A DNA stretch of 64,000 nucleotides, taken from Mastigamoeba balamuthi. Its lineage: Eukaryota > Evosea > Mastigamoebida > Mastigamoebidae. Position 1 is the stretch's first letter. The number at the start of each line of letters is the position of its first letter. A model generated the notes under the pieces. It saw only the letters and a program-made list of their open reading frames with translations. It did not search any database and was not told the origin of the DNA. A program made the translations under genes and the position numbers. Below, piece by piece: positions 12,090-21,824 of this stretch. The DNA lies in the NCBI GenBank assembly GCA_902651635.1, contig CACRSC010000031.1:985376-1049375 (forward strand), in the 5' to 3' direction.

Positions 12090-12434
12090 GGTGGCCACGG
12101 AAGCCCATACATCACACGTGTAGTAGACAACCCCATTTAACACAACGCACGAGTAGATTTCCACTGCTTGATCTTCTTTTTTTTTCCGCTCTACTCCCCC
12201 AGAATATGACTGGCGCTGAGGCCTGAGGCGTGTGAGAGCACTATGTGTCGGTCGGCGTTCAAGAGGGAGGAAGTGGATAATGAAAGAAAGAACTTGTCTG
12301 CGGTTCCATAGTATGTGGGAAACGGAGCGTTGGTTTGGGGGAGTTTAGCTAGTTTTTGCGACAGAAATCGATGCGTGTGATTTGAGCGGCTTCAACCGCC
12401 AACGGCTTTTGTTATTCCCCTCTGGCTGAAGCAA
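12090..12434. other. intergenic spacer
   Basis: No exon is seen. A T-tract (about 12,174-12,186) follows the KNL1 stop and the sequence is less GC-rich than flanking genes. It is presumed to hold the KNL1 3' end and the promoter of the SDR gene. Confidence 0.4.
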
Positions 12435-13712
12435 ATGGCACGAGTGCTTGGACTCTTCTCCGTTGCCGCTGTGCTCTCTGTTGCCGTTTGTGCGGCTGTC
12501 GCGACTTCGGTTCAGTCGTCGCAATTCCTACGTGCAGCCCCGGTGCAGTGGCAGTTCGCCAACAAGGTCGTCCTCGTTACCGGCGGCTCCAGCGGGATCG
12601 GTCGCGCAGCCGTGCTCTCCTTCGCGCGTGCGGGGGCCAAGGTGGTCTTCTGCAGCCGCGACTCCAACCCCGAGTGGTTCACCGGCCGGGCCGTGGAGTC
12701 GGAGGTGAACTCTGACCCCCAGGTCCGTTCCGCCAACGGCACCGCCCGGTGGGTGCGCGCCGACGTCTCGGAGCTCGACCAGGCGCAGGCGCTCATCAAG
12801 ACTGTCGTCGACACGCACGGGCACCTCGACATTGCTGTCAACAACGCCGGGGTACGCCACACCAGCAGACTGGCACCTGTTGCTCACACGGCGCCCTCAG
12901 ATCTCTGGGCCCCTGGGGAGCGTCACGCTCCTGCGGCAGTACCTCAGGACGCAGCACGACCCCATCCGGAACAACGTGTACGGCGTGCTCAACAGCGTGG
13001 TGGCCGAGACCGAGTACTGGGTGAGGGCCAACCGCAGCGGCGTCATCGTGAACACCGCCAGCGTCGACGGGCTCACGGGCACGCCCGGGGGCGCGATGTA
13101 CGGCGCCAGCAAGCACGCGATCGTGGGCATCACCAAGTCCGTCGCTCTCGAGTTTGCGAAGGGCTTCCCCAAGATCCGTGTCAACGCCGTCGCGCCCGGA
13201 CTCACAGACACCCCGCTCACCCGCAACCAGGTACCCACACCCACCACCCACCCCTTCAACGGTTATGACAGCGGAACGCATCATCTCGGTGGGGCAATGA
13301 AATTCCTCGATTCTCTCAACAAAAAGGGCTTTTTGCGGGATACACTGACGTTTCACTCCCGGATCTGCGAGCACAGCTCAAGACGCCCAATGCCGGCGGG
13401 GTAGTCGAGCCGTGGACCGGAGCCGTCATCGACGAGACCAGTCCTCTGTGGCAGAAGATGTCGGGCACCGTCTCCAACACCCTGCCCAACGGCCGCATCG
13501 CCACGGCCGAGGAGCAGGCCAACGTGATCCTGTTCCTCAGCAGCGACCACGCCTCGTACATGAGCGCCGCGACGTTCACCGTGGACTTTGGCATCACCGC
13601 AGGGACCGCCCCGGCCAGCAGCACCACGGATCAGCCCACCGGCACCGCAGCCGCTCCCGCGGTCTCAATTGTGGCGGCTGTTCTTTCCGCAACCCTCGCA
13701 GCGATCATCTGA
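12435..13712 (+). CDS. secreted short-chain dehydrogenase/reductase, possibly GPI-anchored
   Basis: Classical SDR fold: cofactor motif TGGSSGIG (about 12,579), NNAG (about 12,838), active-site serine region VNTAS (about 13,048) and YGASK with catalytic Tyr and Lys (about 13,099). SDRs reduce or oxidise carbonyl or hydroxyl groups with NAD(P)(H); the substrate cannot be told. Intron 1 (about 12,852-12,898, GTACGC...CTCAG) and intron 2 (about 13,231-13,374, GTACCC...CACAG) both join in phase 0. Oddly, the N-terminus (MARVLGLFSVAAVLSVAVCA) is a strong signal peptide. The C-terminus is a Ser/Thr/Pro-rich stretch followed by a hydrophobic tail (AVSIVAAVLSATLAAII) with no basic residues after it, as in GPI-anchor signals. 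An exported SDR is unusual because NAD(P)H is scarce outside; an ER-lumen role is the alternative. Confidence 0.85.
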
Positions 13713-13876
13713 GCTAGGAGTGGCCCTCATGTGGTCCACCCCCCGTGATCTCGCTGAGGAAGGAGCCCGCAAACAGGCAGAACTACCCCTATGTCTCTCT
13801 ACTTATAATCAACTGGCTGTGTTGAGAGGCGCACTCGACCCTACATGTCTGTCCTTTCCCAAGCAGTTTTGGTATA

Positions 13877-14755
13877 TCATTTCGCCTTGGGCGCGGACGG
13901 CGTGCGGCCGGCCGAGGGCTTCTGGTGCTGAGGGAAGGGGAACGAGCAGAGACTGAGGGCCGTGCCGCCGCCAATGGCCGCTGCGACGATTGCCGAGCTC
14001 GTGTACGTGGTGCAGCGCACACTGAAAGGGTAGAGGCCCCACTCCCACGCGAGGTAGCGCGTGCCTGCGACCCAGTGCATCGCGAGGGCCGTCCCGATGC
14101 ACCACTTGGCGGCGATGCGCAGAGCGCGAGGCCACTTGGAGCACGCAGACACGATGGCGTCCGGGAGCGTCGTGCCCGCAGGGAGCAGAGCCGAGCCCAT
14201 CGCAACAGAGCTGAACCCAATAACCAGCGCCAGCCCGCTCACCCTGCAACACCCAGTCCCCCCACATCAGTGTGGCGTCATTTTGTATGTCTGAGCATCA
14301 ATTGTTCTCAGATCAGTGGGTTCGATACATAAAACCGAGCAAGGCCCGCCATCCAGATGTACGGAAACGCGAGAAAAATTGAGATATGGGCATTGTACAT
14401 TGAAAAGAAAGCAATTCAAGTGTATCAATGAATTCAATTCAATTGACAGTGCGTGCCTGTGCATGCCAGAGACGATGGCGTTGAGGGGCCAGCGGTACAC
14501 AAAGAGCCCGGGGGCCATCGGGGCACGCCCAACGCGCGGCGGCCACTCGGACACCGGGCTGCGCTGCGGCGCCACCGTGCTGGCATCCGGTGACGTGTCG
14601 TCGGCGTCGTCGCCGCGCGCCGGCGTCACCGCGGCGGCCGCGGGCGCGCGCAGCGACACGGCGCGCAGCGACACGGCGCGGCGAGCGAGCCGGGCGGGGC
14701 GCGCGGGGGAGAGCGCGAACCGCGTGGCGAGTAGCACAGGGCTGAGCCTCAGCAT
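13877..14755 (-). CDS. SDHC: succinate dehydrogenase cytochrome b subunit (SDHC-like)
   Basis: Membrane anchor of complex II, which binds haem b and ubiquinone in the mitochondrial inner membrane. Exon 1 (14,755 downward) begins MLRLSPVLLATRFALSPARP, Arg/Ala/Ser-rich with no acidic residues, a good presequence. It continues to APMAPGLFVYRWPLNAIVSGMHR, matching the family signature of a Trp-x-Leu followed by S-x2-H-R. The next exon (about 14,240 to 13,877) gives VSGLALVIGFSSVAMGSALL and ALAMHWVAGTRYLAWEWG, matching the second signature H-x3-G-x-R-H-L-x-W-D. Tyr replaces the usual His and Glu the usual Asp. Three membrane segments are expected and seen. One intron lies between about 14,243 and 14,465. 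The stop is TGA at 13,877-13,879. Confidence 0.75.
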
Positions 14756-15234
14756 GTCGTCTCGCGTGTGTGCAGCGCGGCGCGGGAGGGCTGGACGCGT
14801 GGCAGCGAAAAGGGGCCGAGGGTTATATGGGAAAATCTCCGACAAAATCTTACTCCCATCAAATATCCAGCAATAGCACCGAGACAAGAAGAACAGCTGG
14901 CAGCAGCGCACGTTGTGGGGCAAGCGGTATGTAGGCACATCGTCGTGTCAGGACTCCTGTTCACACGCGGATCGACGGACTTCAGCTGTAGCAGAGCGTG
15001 TACCCAGAGCTCGAAGCGCAGTAGGGAACAGTGTGTTCGCCTGATTCGAACTCCAGGAGAAGCGCACAGCGCTCAGTCCGAAGCCCGGGTGGCAGCGTGC
15101 TCATGATATTGCAGAGGGGAGGAGTCCCCAGAAGTTCGGCAAGTGTGGCATTGCAGAAAAAAAAGGAACGTGTTAAATTGATAGTGGCAGCCAGAAACGC
15201 TCGGGACGGCATCACCCGTCTCCGCCTCCCGGTC
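14756..15234. promoter_or_regulatory. SDHC upstream region, with Rab 3' flank
   Basis: No exon is supported. An AAATATCC element (14,861-14,868) lies about 105 bases upstream of the SDHC ATG. A second A-rich run near 15,155-15,165 is near the end of the Rab gene. Confidence 0.35.
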
Positions 15235-16353
15235 TCACTTGCTGCAGCACGACTGAGAGCGCTGGTTGCCCGCGCGCCCTTGCTTCGCGAGGTCCACGCC
15301 CTGCGCCTTGGGCGCCGCCGCAGCCGCGACCTCCTGCCTCTTCTTCCTCTCGACGAGCTCCTTGGAGATCTCCGTGAACATGGCCTCGATGCCTGCGCAG
15401 GGAGAGAGAGCGGGAGTGAGCGGGCGTGGGGGGGGTGGCCCTTCCCCAGAAGGAGTGGGGTCCCTTACCCTCGTCCTTCTTGGCAGAGACCTCGAAGAAC
15501 ATCGCCCCGATCGACGCCGAGTACGTGCGCCCAGACTCCGCGGTCACTGTCCTCTTCTCGTCCATGTCGCACTTGTTCCCCACAACCGCCAGCACTGCGC
15601 GCGAGGGGGGAGGTGAGAGGGGTCGCTGCGGGGGGTGTCTCTCCCCGCGGGGGAGCGCGGTGCGGTACCTATGTCTGCGGAGGGGACGTTGGTGCGCAGC
15701 TCCGTGACCCACGACTTGGCGCCCGCGAAGCTGTCGTCGTTGGTCACGTCGTACATCACCATCGCCGCGTTGGCCCCTGCGCGCACGCACGCACGCACGC
15801 ACGCACGCATGGCCGCCGAGGCCGCGGTCAGTCGGCGGCGCGGCGGCCCGCTGGATTGGTACCTCTGTAGTACATGGGCGTCATGCTGCGGAACCTCTCC
15901 TGGCCGGCAGTGTCCCATATCTGGAGCTTGAGTTTCCAGTCGTTGACGACGCTGCACACATGTGCGGGCGCAGCGCTCTGTGAGCGGCACACGAGAAAAC
16001 CCGCCCGCGGAAAGAAGGAAAAGCAGAAGGAACGGAGGGGACGGAGGCGGAGAGAGGGGAGGGGGGCAGGCCCTCACATCCGCTTCGTGAGGAAGGAGGC
16101 GCCGATCGTGGACGGCTGGTCGTCGGCGAACATGCCCTGCACGAAGCGCGTGGCGACGCTGGTCTTCCCAACGCCTGTCGTGGCGGATCTGAGCGCACAG
16201 AAACCGGACGGGACGACGAGGAAAGGGAAAAAAAGGGAAAGGCGCAAGAAACACGGTGGCCGGCTGTGCCACGGCACGGAGCGGCTGCACGGGGGCCGCA
16301 CCGGAGTTTCCCAGCAGCACGAACTTGGTGTCGAACGCCTTGGAGTCGTTCAT
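15235..16353 (-). CDS. Rab5/Rab22-type small GTPase
   Basis: A Rab that should act in endocytic or early endosomal traffic. At least five introns interrupt it; when joined all G motifs appear: P-loop GNSGVGKTS (split by an intron starting GTGCGG), switch [12 protein letters not shown], switch [20 protein letters not shown] and EVSAKKDEG. The ASFLTK effector region is typical of Rab5/Rab22/Rab31 rather than Rab1/8/11. The C-terminus ends [10 protein letters not shown], giving the paired cysteines for double geranylgeranylation. ATG is at 16,353; TGA is at 15,235-15,237. An intron holds a (GCAC)n microsatellite at about 15,779-15,809. The gene starts only 77 bases from the stop of the next upstream gene on the same strand, with an AAATATC element (about 16,389-16,395) in that gap. 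Confidence 0.9.
15779..15809. repeat. (GCAC)n microsatellite in a Rab intron
   Basis: About seven tandem copies of the tetranucleotide gcac lie within an intron of the Rab gene. Confidence 0.9.
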
Positions 16354-16388
16354 GGCCCGAGAAGACACTGCAGATGCGCGGAGAGGAA

Positions 16389-16395
16389 AAATATC
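16389..16395 (-). promoter_or_regulatory. AAATATC/GATATTT element upstream of Rab
   Basis: Read on the gene strand this is GATATTT, about 36 bases upstream of the Rab ATG, within the 77-base gap to the preceding gene. A recurring element in this window; its role as a promoter is inference. Confidence 0.35.
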
Positions 16396-16429
16396 GGTGT
16401 TTCACTCGTAAAAGATACGCGAATCTTCT

Positions 16430-17920
16430 TCAGCCAGAGCCAGAGCCGCTCAGCCCGGACTCGGAGTACTGCATGGGGTACAGACCTCTCCTGTACGACA
16501 TCAGGACGAGCAAACTCGCTGTCACAAGGAGGGCCAATATTGCGAGGGCGATACGGATCCTAATACGTCGAGTAAGGCTGTAACTCGCTCTGGGCTGCAA
16601 GTGCTCCAGCGACGAGGCTTCCGGCCACTCGCCGTTAACGTGGAAGTAGATCGAGGACCATGATTGGCACCGCAGCTGCTGGAACGCGTGGACGACGCTG
16701 TTGACCCTGAACACGTTGGCCAGCACGGCGAACATGGCGATGTCGAGGAACAGCGTCAGCAGTGTGTCGCTCGTGAGCGGGTAGCAGCTCAGCCTCCCGA
16801 ACTCTGCAACCAGCAAGAGGATGGAAGACATCGTGGCGAGTGTCTCCAAGAAGATGCCGAGGCGCAGGACCTGCTCTGCGCTCTTTCCGGTGCCATACGA
16901 GAAGACCGTGAAGAGGGCACCGAACGCCGCAGTGCCCACAGGCCAGAGGTCTCCGTGCCTCCCGGTGACCACGGCCAGCTGGAGCAGCAGGATCTCGTAC
17001 CCCATTTGCGCGTAGTGGTGCGCCATGCTCTGTGCAGAGGACGGCACTATCAGCCCTGTGTGCTTAGAGCAACCTCGAGAAGAGATGTGCGTACCGACAC
17101 GTGCGAGGTCGACCAGACAATGTACGGTCTGATCGACTGCAGCGTTGGCACGTGCTTCAGCTCCTGGGAACGGGCATTGACCCGTAAGAAACGGGCAGAT
17201 AAACACGACCAGACGTGCGTACATGTTCCCACGACGACGACCGTATGGCGTCGATGCTGCGCGTCATCTGAAACGTGTTGATGATCGCGGGGAACGTCGG
17301 GAACGCGACCCAGATCGAGAGCGTGAGCCTGTACAGGTCGACCGCCGTCGCTCTGCTCCATCCCGCAGACCCGTTGCCGCACACTGCCGCGATCGCGCTG
17401 AGCGAGCGTCCGTTCGCGTGAGCGGTTCTGTCGGTTGTACGCACGTTTTTCCGCCCAACGGGCAGTGACGTCTTCGTAATCGAGCAGGGCAGACACCAGC
17501 GAGAGTGCCACGCCGCCTTCAATTGCGTCAGTGGGTGGGTTGTGGGGGTCTTTGAGGGCACCAGACAGCAGCAGGAACGACGCGTAGTTCGTCAGCGCAC
17601 GCACGCGCGACGTCAGGAACGCCAGCGCGATAGAAGCGCCGCACGCGAGGAACAGGGACGACAGCAGGCCCATGAGGGTCGCCAAGGACGCCACGCTCGT
17701 CCAGGTGTCACCGAAGCTCTGCCTGCAGGAGGGCAGAAGGGAGAGGGAAGAGGGAAGAGGGCTGAGGTGGGCGAAAAAAAGTGGAAACACGGGAGAGGGG
17801 TGTGCACCGCGTGAGGAGGGTGCAGGTGGCGTTGGATATGGCGGAGAGGAAGACCCATACGACGGCTTGGCGCGCGCAGTGCGTGCTCCAGAGCGTCTCG
17901 GCGGAAACCACCGTGCTCAT
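16430..17920 (-). CDS. polytopic membrane protein, family unknown
   Basis: Multi-exon gene starting MSTVVSAETLWSTHCARQAV (ATG at 17,920). Predicted hydrophobic segments include AVVWVFLSAISNATCTLL, SLATLMGLLSSLFLACGASI, LTLSIWVAFPTFPAIINTF, TLFLDIAMFAVLANVFRVN and, near the end, IALAILALLVTASLLVLMSY: about seven to eight in total. The last exon (about 17,030 to 16,430) is the best supported, and the stop is TGA at 16,430-16,432. Exon junctions near 17,440-17,560 and 17,050-17,220 are uncertain. No family motif is recognised; a receptor or transporter is possible. Confidence 0.6.
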
Positions 17921-18344
17921 GTGGGATCGGTATCTCCAATTATCACAGATTTGCATATCGTAGGTTGAGATTCTGGAGTTTCTGTTTGCTGGACCTGAAT
18001 TCCGTTATAAGTGTATTGCAAACAAGGCGACGAGATAACACGCGAGTTAGTTGGTCTCGCCCGCGATTGCGCGTGTTTGAGCGTTCTTCCGTCACAATGC
18101 CACAGGCACAGCGGCCGGTGGTGTTCGCCTGGGTGGAGATAGAGAGATAGGGAAACGAAGGACAACACAGCCTCGTGGACGGATGCATACACAGACCGGG
18201 ATGGATGTGGTAACCAAGTTTCGCTATTGACCTGGGGGGCGTGGGCAGCGGAAGGACGGAACCCGTGGGGGGAGACAGAGGCACAGCAAAGAGTGCGGCA
18301 GGCCATCAAAGCATCCGGCCTCCCGCATTCCTCCCGAGCTCTCT
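17921..18344. other. intergenic spacer
   Basis: No supported exon. The region is AT-richer around 17,940-18,060, consistent with the promoter of the polytopic membrane protein gene to its left and the 3' flank of eL30 to its right. Confidence 0.4.
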
Positions 18345-18964
18345 TCAGTGGGTCGCCGACATCGAGCGGATGATGTCCGAGTCGCCAGCATCGGTGATGG
18401 CGAGGACCGAGACACGGTAGTAGCGGCCGCAGGCAGTGCCGAGGTCGATGTTGCTGCCGTTGTAGTGGTGGACGCCGGTCCTGCTGAGGTGGGCGTAGTA
18501 CTCGATCTGCGACCTCACCAGCGGGGGGCAGTTGCTCGAGATGATGATGAGCTTGGCTGCACAGGGGGGACACCGCAATTTAGCGAATCGCCGTCATCGT
18601 CGTCGCTCGGGGCCAGCCGAGAGGGAGCAGACAGAAGGGGGCGGAGCGATCAGGGCGGAGAGGAGATGCAAACACAACAAGAGTGACGCCGACAAAATCA
18701 GCGCCAAATATCCTTAACAGTGCGCGAGTAGCGCGCGCGGCGGCGGCAGTGGCGTTCAAGAGTGCATCTGGAAGGCTGAGAGGGAGAGAGAAAGAGACGG
18801 CGCGGCGCAGCGGGAGGATGAAAAAAAAAGTGCGTACACTTGTTCAGGCGCATCGCCTTGAGGGTCTCCTTCAGCCCGAGGTGGTACTTGCCGCTCTTCA
18901 TGACGAGCGCCAGCCTCGAGTTGATGTTCTCCTGAGACTTCTTCTGCTTCTTGGCTGCCACCAT
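18345..18964 (-). CDS. RPL30: 60S ribosomal protein eL30
   Basis: Exon 1 (18,964 to about 18,840) encodes [20 protein letters not shown] and [20 protein letters not shown]. Exon 2 (about 18,558 to 18,345) gives [20 protein letters not shown], then [20 protein letters not shown] and [20 protein letters not shown], ending [10 protein letters not shown]. This is a full-length eL30 (about 113 residues), an RNA-binding protein of the L7Ae/L30e fold in the large subunit. The intron (donor GTGTACG, acceptor TGCAG) is about 280 nt, much longer than most here, and holds an AAATATCC at about 18,707. It diverges from transketolase with about 330 bases between. Confidence 0.95.
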
Positions 18965-19294
18965 TTTCCTGGGTATCAAAGCTTCCCTTCGCGAAAGAGC
19001 CCCCACAGAGACGAAAAAGGACAGACTAAGGGGCCCGAAAAACGGGGGACCCGCGCGCGAAAAATCTTCATTTGCGTCAGAGTTTACGTCAATAGACGCC
19101 GGTTCGCTCACCGAAGGACAATTTCTCTCATTATTTAAAATTCGCGCCGTTGCCACCGGCCCCAGTTCCATCCGGTGCGTGGCGGCACTGCCCATGCCTA
19201 CCCTCACGTGTCTTGAATGCGTCCCGCGGTGCTGCGCGCGAGTCCTGAGTTCCGAGTGCCGAATGCACTGTTTGGTCCTATTTTTACTGCCGTG
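18965..19294. promoter_or_regulatory. divergent promoter, eL30 / transketolase
   Basis: A 330-base gap between two diverging housekeeping genes. It contains an AT-rich core (ttatttaaaatt, about 19,130-19,142), the most TATA-like stretch nearby. No coding exon is supported. Confidence 0.45.
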
Positions 19295-21511
19295 ATGAGC
19301 TCATCTCGCTCTGGTTACACGCACGCGGCCCCCCTCCCCACCGGCAGAACCAGCAGACCACCGAAGATGCCGTTCGACGCCACCGACATTGAGTGCACTA
19401 CGACTGTCCGCCTGCTCGCGGTCGACATGGTCCAGAAGGCGAACAGCGGCCACCCTGGTGCGGCCCTGAGCACCGCTCACGCCCCCTCTCTCGTTTCGTC
19501 ATCAAGTTCCTGTGTTTGACCATGTGTGCCGTTCAGGCATGCCGCTGGGCGCCGCCGACATGGCCCACGTTATATGGTCGCGCTACCTCCGCGTGAACCC
19601 TGCCGACGTGCAGTGGTTCAACCGCGACCGCTTCGTCCTGAGCGCCGGTGCGTTCGCATTTTCGCGCGGCACAGCAGAGCGCGTTCTCACGGATTTTTCG
19701 TGCTGCCCTTTTTAGGCCACGGTTCTGCCCTCATCTACTCGCTGCTGCACCTCAGCGGCTTCCCGCTGACGATCGAGGACCTCAAGACGTTCAGGCAGCT
19801 CGGCAGCAAGTGCCCCGGCCACCCCGAGCACGACCCCGAGCTCGGTCTCGGCATCGAGACCACGACGGGCCCCCTGGGCCAGGGCATCTCCAACGCCGTC
19901 GGCCTCGCCCTCGCCGAGCGCATCCTCGCGGAGAAGCTGAACAGGCCCGGTTTCGACGTCGTCGACCACATGACCTACGTCATCTCTGGCGACGGTGACC
20001 TGATGGAGGGCGTCTCGCACGAGGTTGCGTCGCTCGCTGGCCACCTCGGCCTCGACCGCCTGGTCGTCCTCTACGACGACAACGGCATCAGCATCGACGG
20101 CTCGACAGAGCTCACGCTCAGCGACGACGCCCTCGGGAGGTTCGCCTCGTACGGCTGGGACGTGCAGCGCTGCGACGGCCACAACCTCGACGCGATCAAC
20201 GAGTGCATCGCCCGCGCTCGCACCGTCGCCAACAAGCCGCACCTCATCGCGTGCAAGACCAACATCGGCCACAAGAGCCCCCTCTCTGGCAGCAGCAAGA
20301 GCCACGGCGCCCCCCTGGGCGCTGACAACATCGCCAAGACCCGCGTCGCCTTCGGGCGCGCGGCCGACGAGGCCCCGTTCACTGTCCCCGAGGTCGTCCG
20401 CGCGCGCTTCGCCGAGGCCGTCGCTGCCCGCGGCGCTGCCGCCGAGGCCCAGTGGAAGGAGATGTTCGCCAGGTACGCCGCCGCGTACCCCGAGCTCGCG
20501 AAGCTGCACGACGAGATCGCGGCCAACAAGCTGCCCGAGAACTGGCGCGAGCTGGTCCCGTCGTTCCCCGCGGGCACCGCGCCGATGGCGACGCGCGTGG
20601 CGTCGGGCAAGGTGCTCGAGGCGATCTTCCCCGGCATGCCGACGCTGATTGGAGGCAGCGCGGACCTGACGCCCAGCAACAACACGAGGGCGAGCTCGTG
20701 CGTCGACGTCCAGCGCGGCAAGCTCGGCGGCAACTACATCCACTACGGCGTCCGCGAGCACGGCATGGGCAGCATCATGAACGGCCTCGCGCTGCACAAC
20801 CTGCGCCCGTACGGCGCCACGTTCCTCGTCTTCTGCGACTACATGCGCCCTCCGATCCGCATGGCCGCGCTCATGAAGCTGCCCAGCGTGTTCGTCTTCA
20901 CGCACGACAGCATCGGCCTCGGCGAGGACGGGCCCACGCACCAGCCCGTCGAGCACCTGACTATCATGCGCGCCATCCCCAACCTGCACGTCGTCCGCCC
21001 CGCCGACGCCAACGAGACTGCCGCCGCGTGGCGCCTGGCCCTCGAGCGCACCGACGGGCCCACGCTGATGGCCCTCTCGCGCCAGGACCTCCCCATCGTG
21101 AGCCCTCCGGGCGCTGCTGGCGTCGCCAAGGGAGCGTACGTCGTCGGCGACGAGCAGTTCGCGGCGCCTCACGTCGTGGTCATGGCCACGGGCTCCGAGG
21201 TGTCGATCGCGGTCGAGGCGCAGAAGGCGCTCGCCGCCGAGGGCGTCAACGCCCGCGTGGTCTCCGTGCCGTGCATGGAGGTCTTCGACTCGCAGCCCCA
21301 GGAGTACCGCGACGCCGTGCTGCCCGCAGGCGTGCCGCGCATCGGCGTCGAGGCCGGGCTCACGGCCGCGTGGTACAGGTACCGCGTCGACCGTGCGGTC
21401 GGCATCGACACGTTCGGGACGAGCGCCCCTGCCAAGGTGCTCTTCCAGCACTTCAACATCACGTCCAAGGCGATCGTCGCCGCGGCCAAGGACCTCGTCG
21501 CCAAGCACTGA
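19295..21511 (+). CDS. TKT: transketolase
   Basis: Thiamine-diphosphate enzyme of the non-oxidative pentose phosphate pathway. Exon 1 reaches [14 protein letters not shown]; an intron (GTGCGG...TTCAG, about 19,459-19,536) joins to [21 protein letters not shown] second intron (GTGCGT...TTTTAG, about 19,650-19,714) joins RFVLSAG to [12 protein letters not shown]. Motifs: ThDP site [12 protein letters not shown] (about 19,990), the GHP-type and GPLGQG (about 19,869) loops, and the C-terminal catalytic [11 protein letters not shown] (about 20,755). The joined length, about 690 residues, is normal. The ATG at 19,295 gives 24 extra residues before MPFDATDIE (19,367); either may start translation. 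The extension is not a clear transit peptide, so the enzyme is probably cytosolic. Confidence 0.95.
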
Positions 21512-21824
21512 GGTCCGGACTCTCGTATGCACTTAAAACGTATACCTCTCGTGAGCCCCTCGCAAACAAGTGGGTGGCAAACATGAGGACAAAAACAACA
21601 TAAAGTCGGAACGGCACCAACCCCATTGCAAAAATCTTGGCAACACGTCATCTCCATCGACCGGATCGTGCAGATTTTTTTCTCTGGGGGATATTGATTT
21701 GTAGACCCTCCCAGGGGTTCGCCCTCCAAGCAGAGGAAAGCGAGCTCAACACACAACCGGCGTTGGTTATCGCAAACAAACCACCCCAGCGGCGAACACC
21801 GCACAGGGACAGCACACCCCCGTC
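21512..21824. other. intergenic spacer
   Basis: No exon is supported. It should hold the transketolase 3' end and the promoter of the next gene. Confidence 0.4.

Noticed and set aside
9675-12164. 829-codon open frame on the minus strand opposite KNL1
   Set aside because: It is antisense to a strongly supported gene; its Arg/Leu/His-rich make-up is what GC-biased codons produce on the opposite strand.
18559-18838. C/D snoRNA in the eL30 intron
   Set aside because: A GATGAC-like and a CTGA word occur on the gene strand, but spacing, terminal stem and box fit are poor. Kept only as a question in the findings.
19712-21532. 606-codon open frame on the minus strand opposite transketolase
   Set aside because: Shadow of transketolase codon bias; no domain and odd composition.
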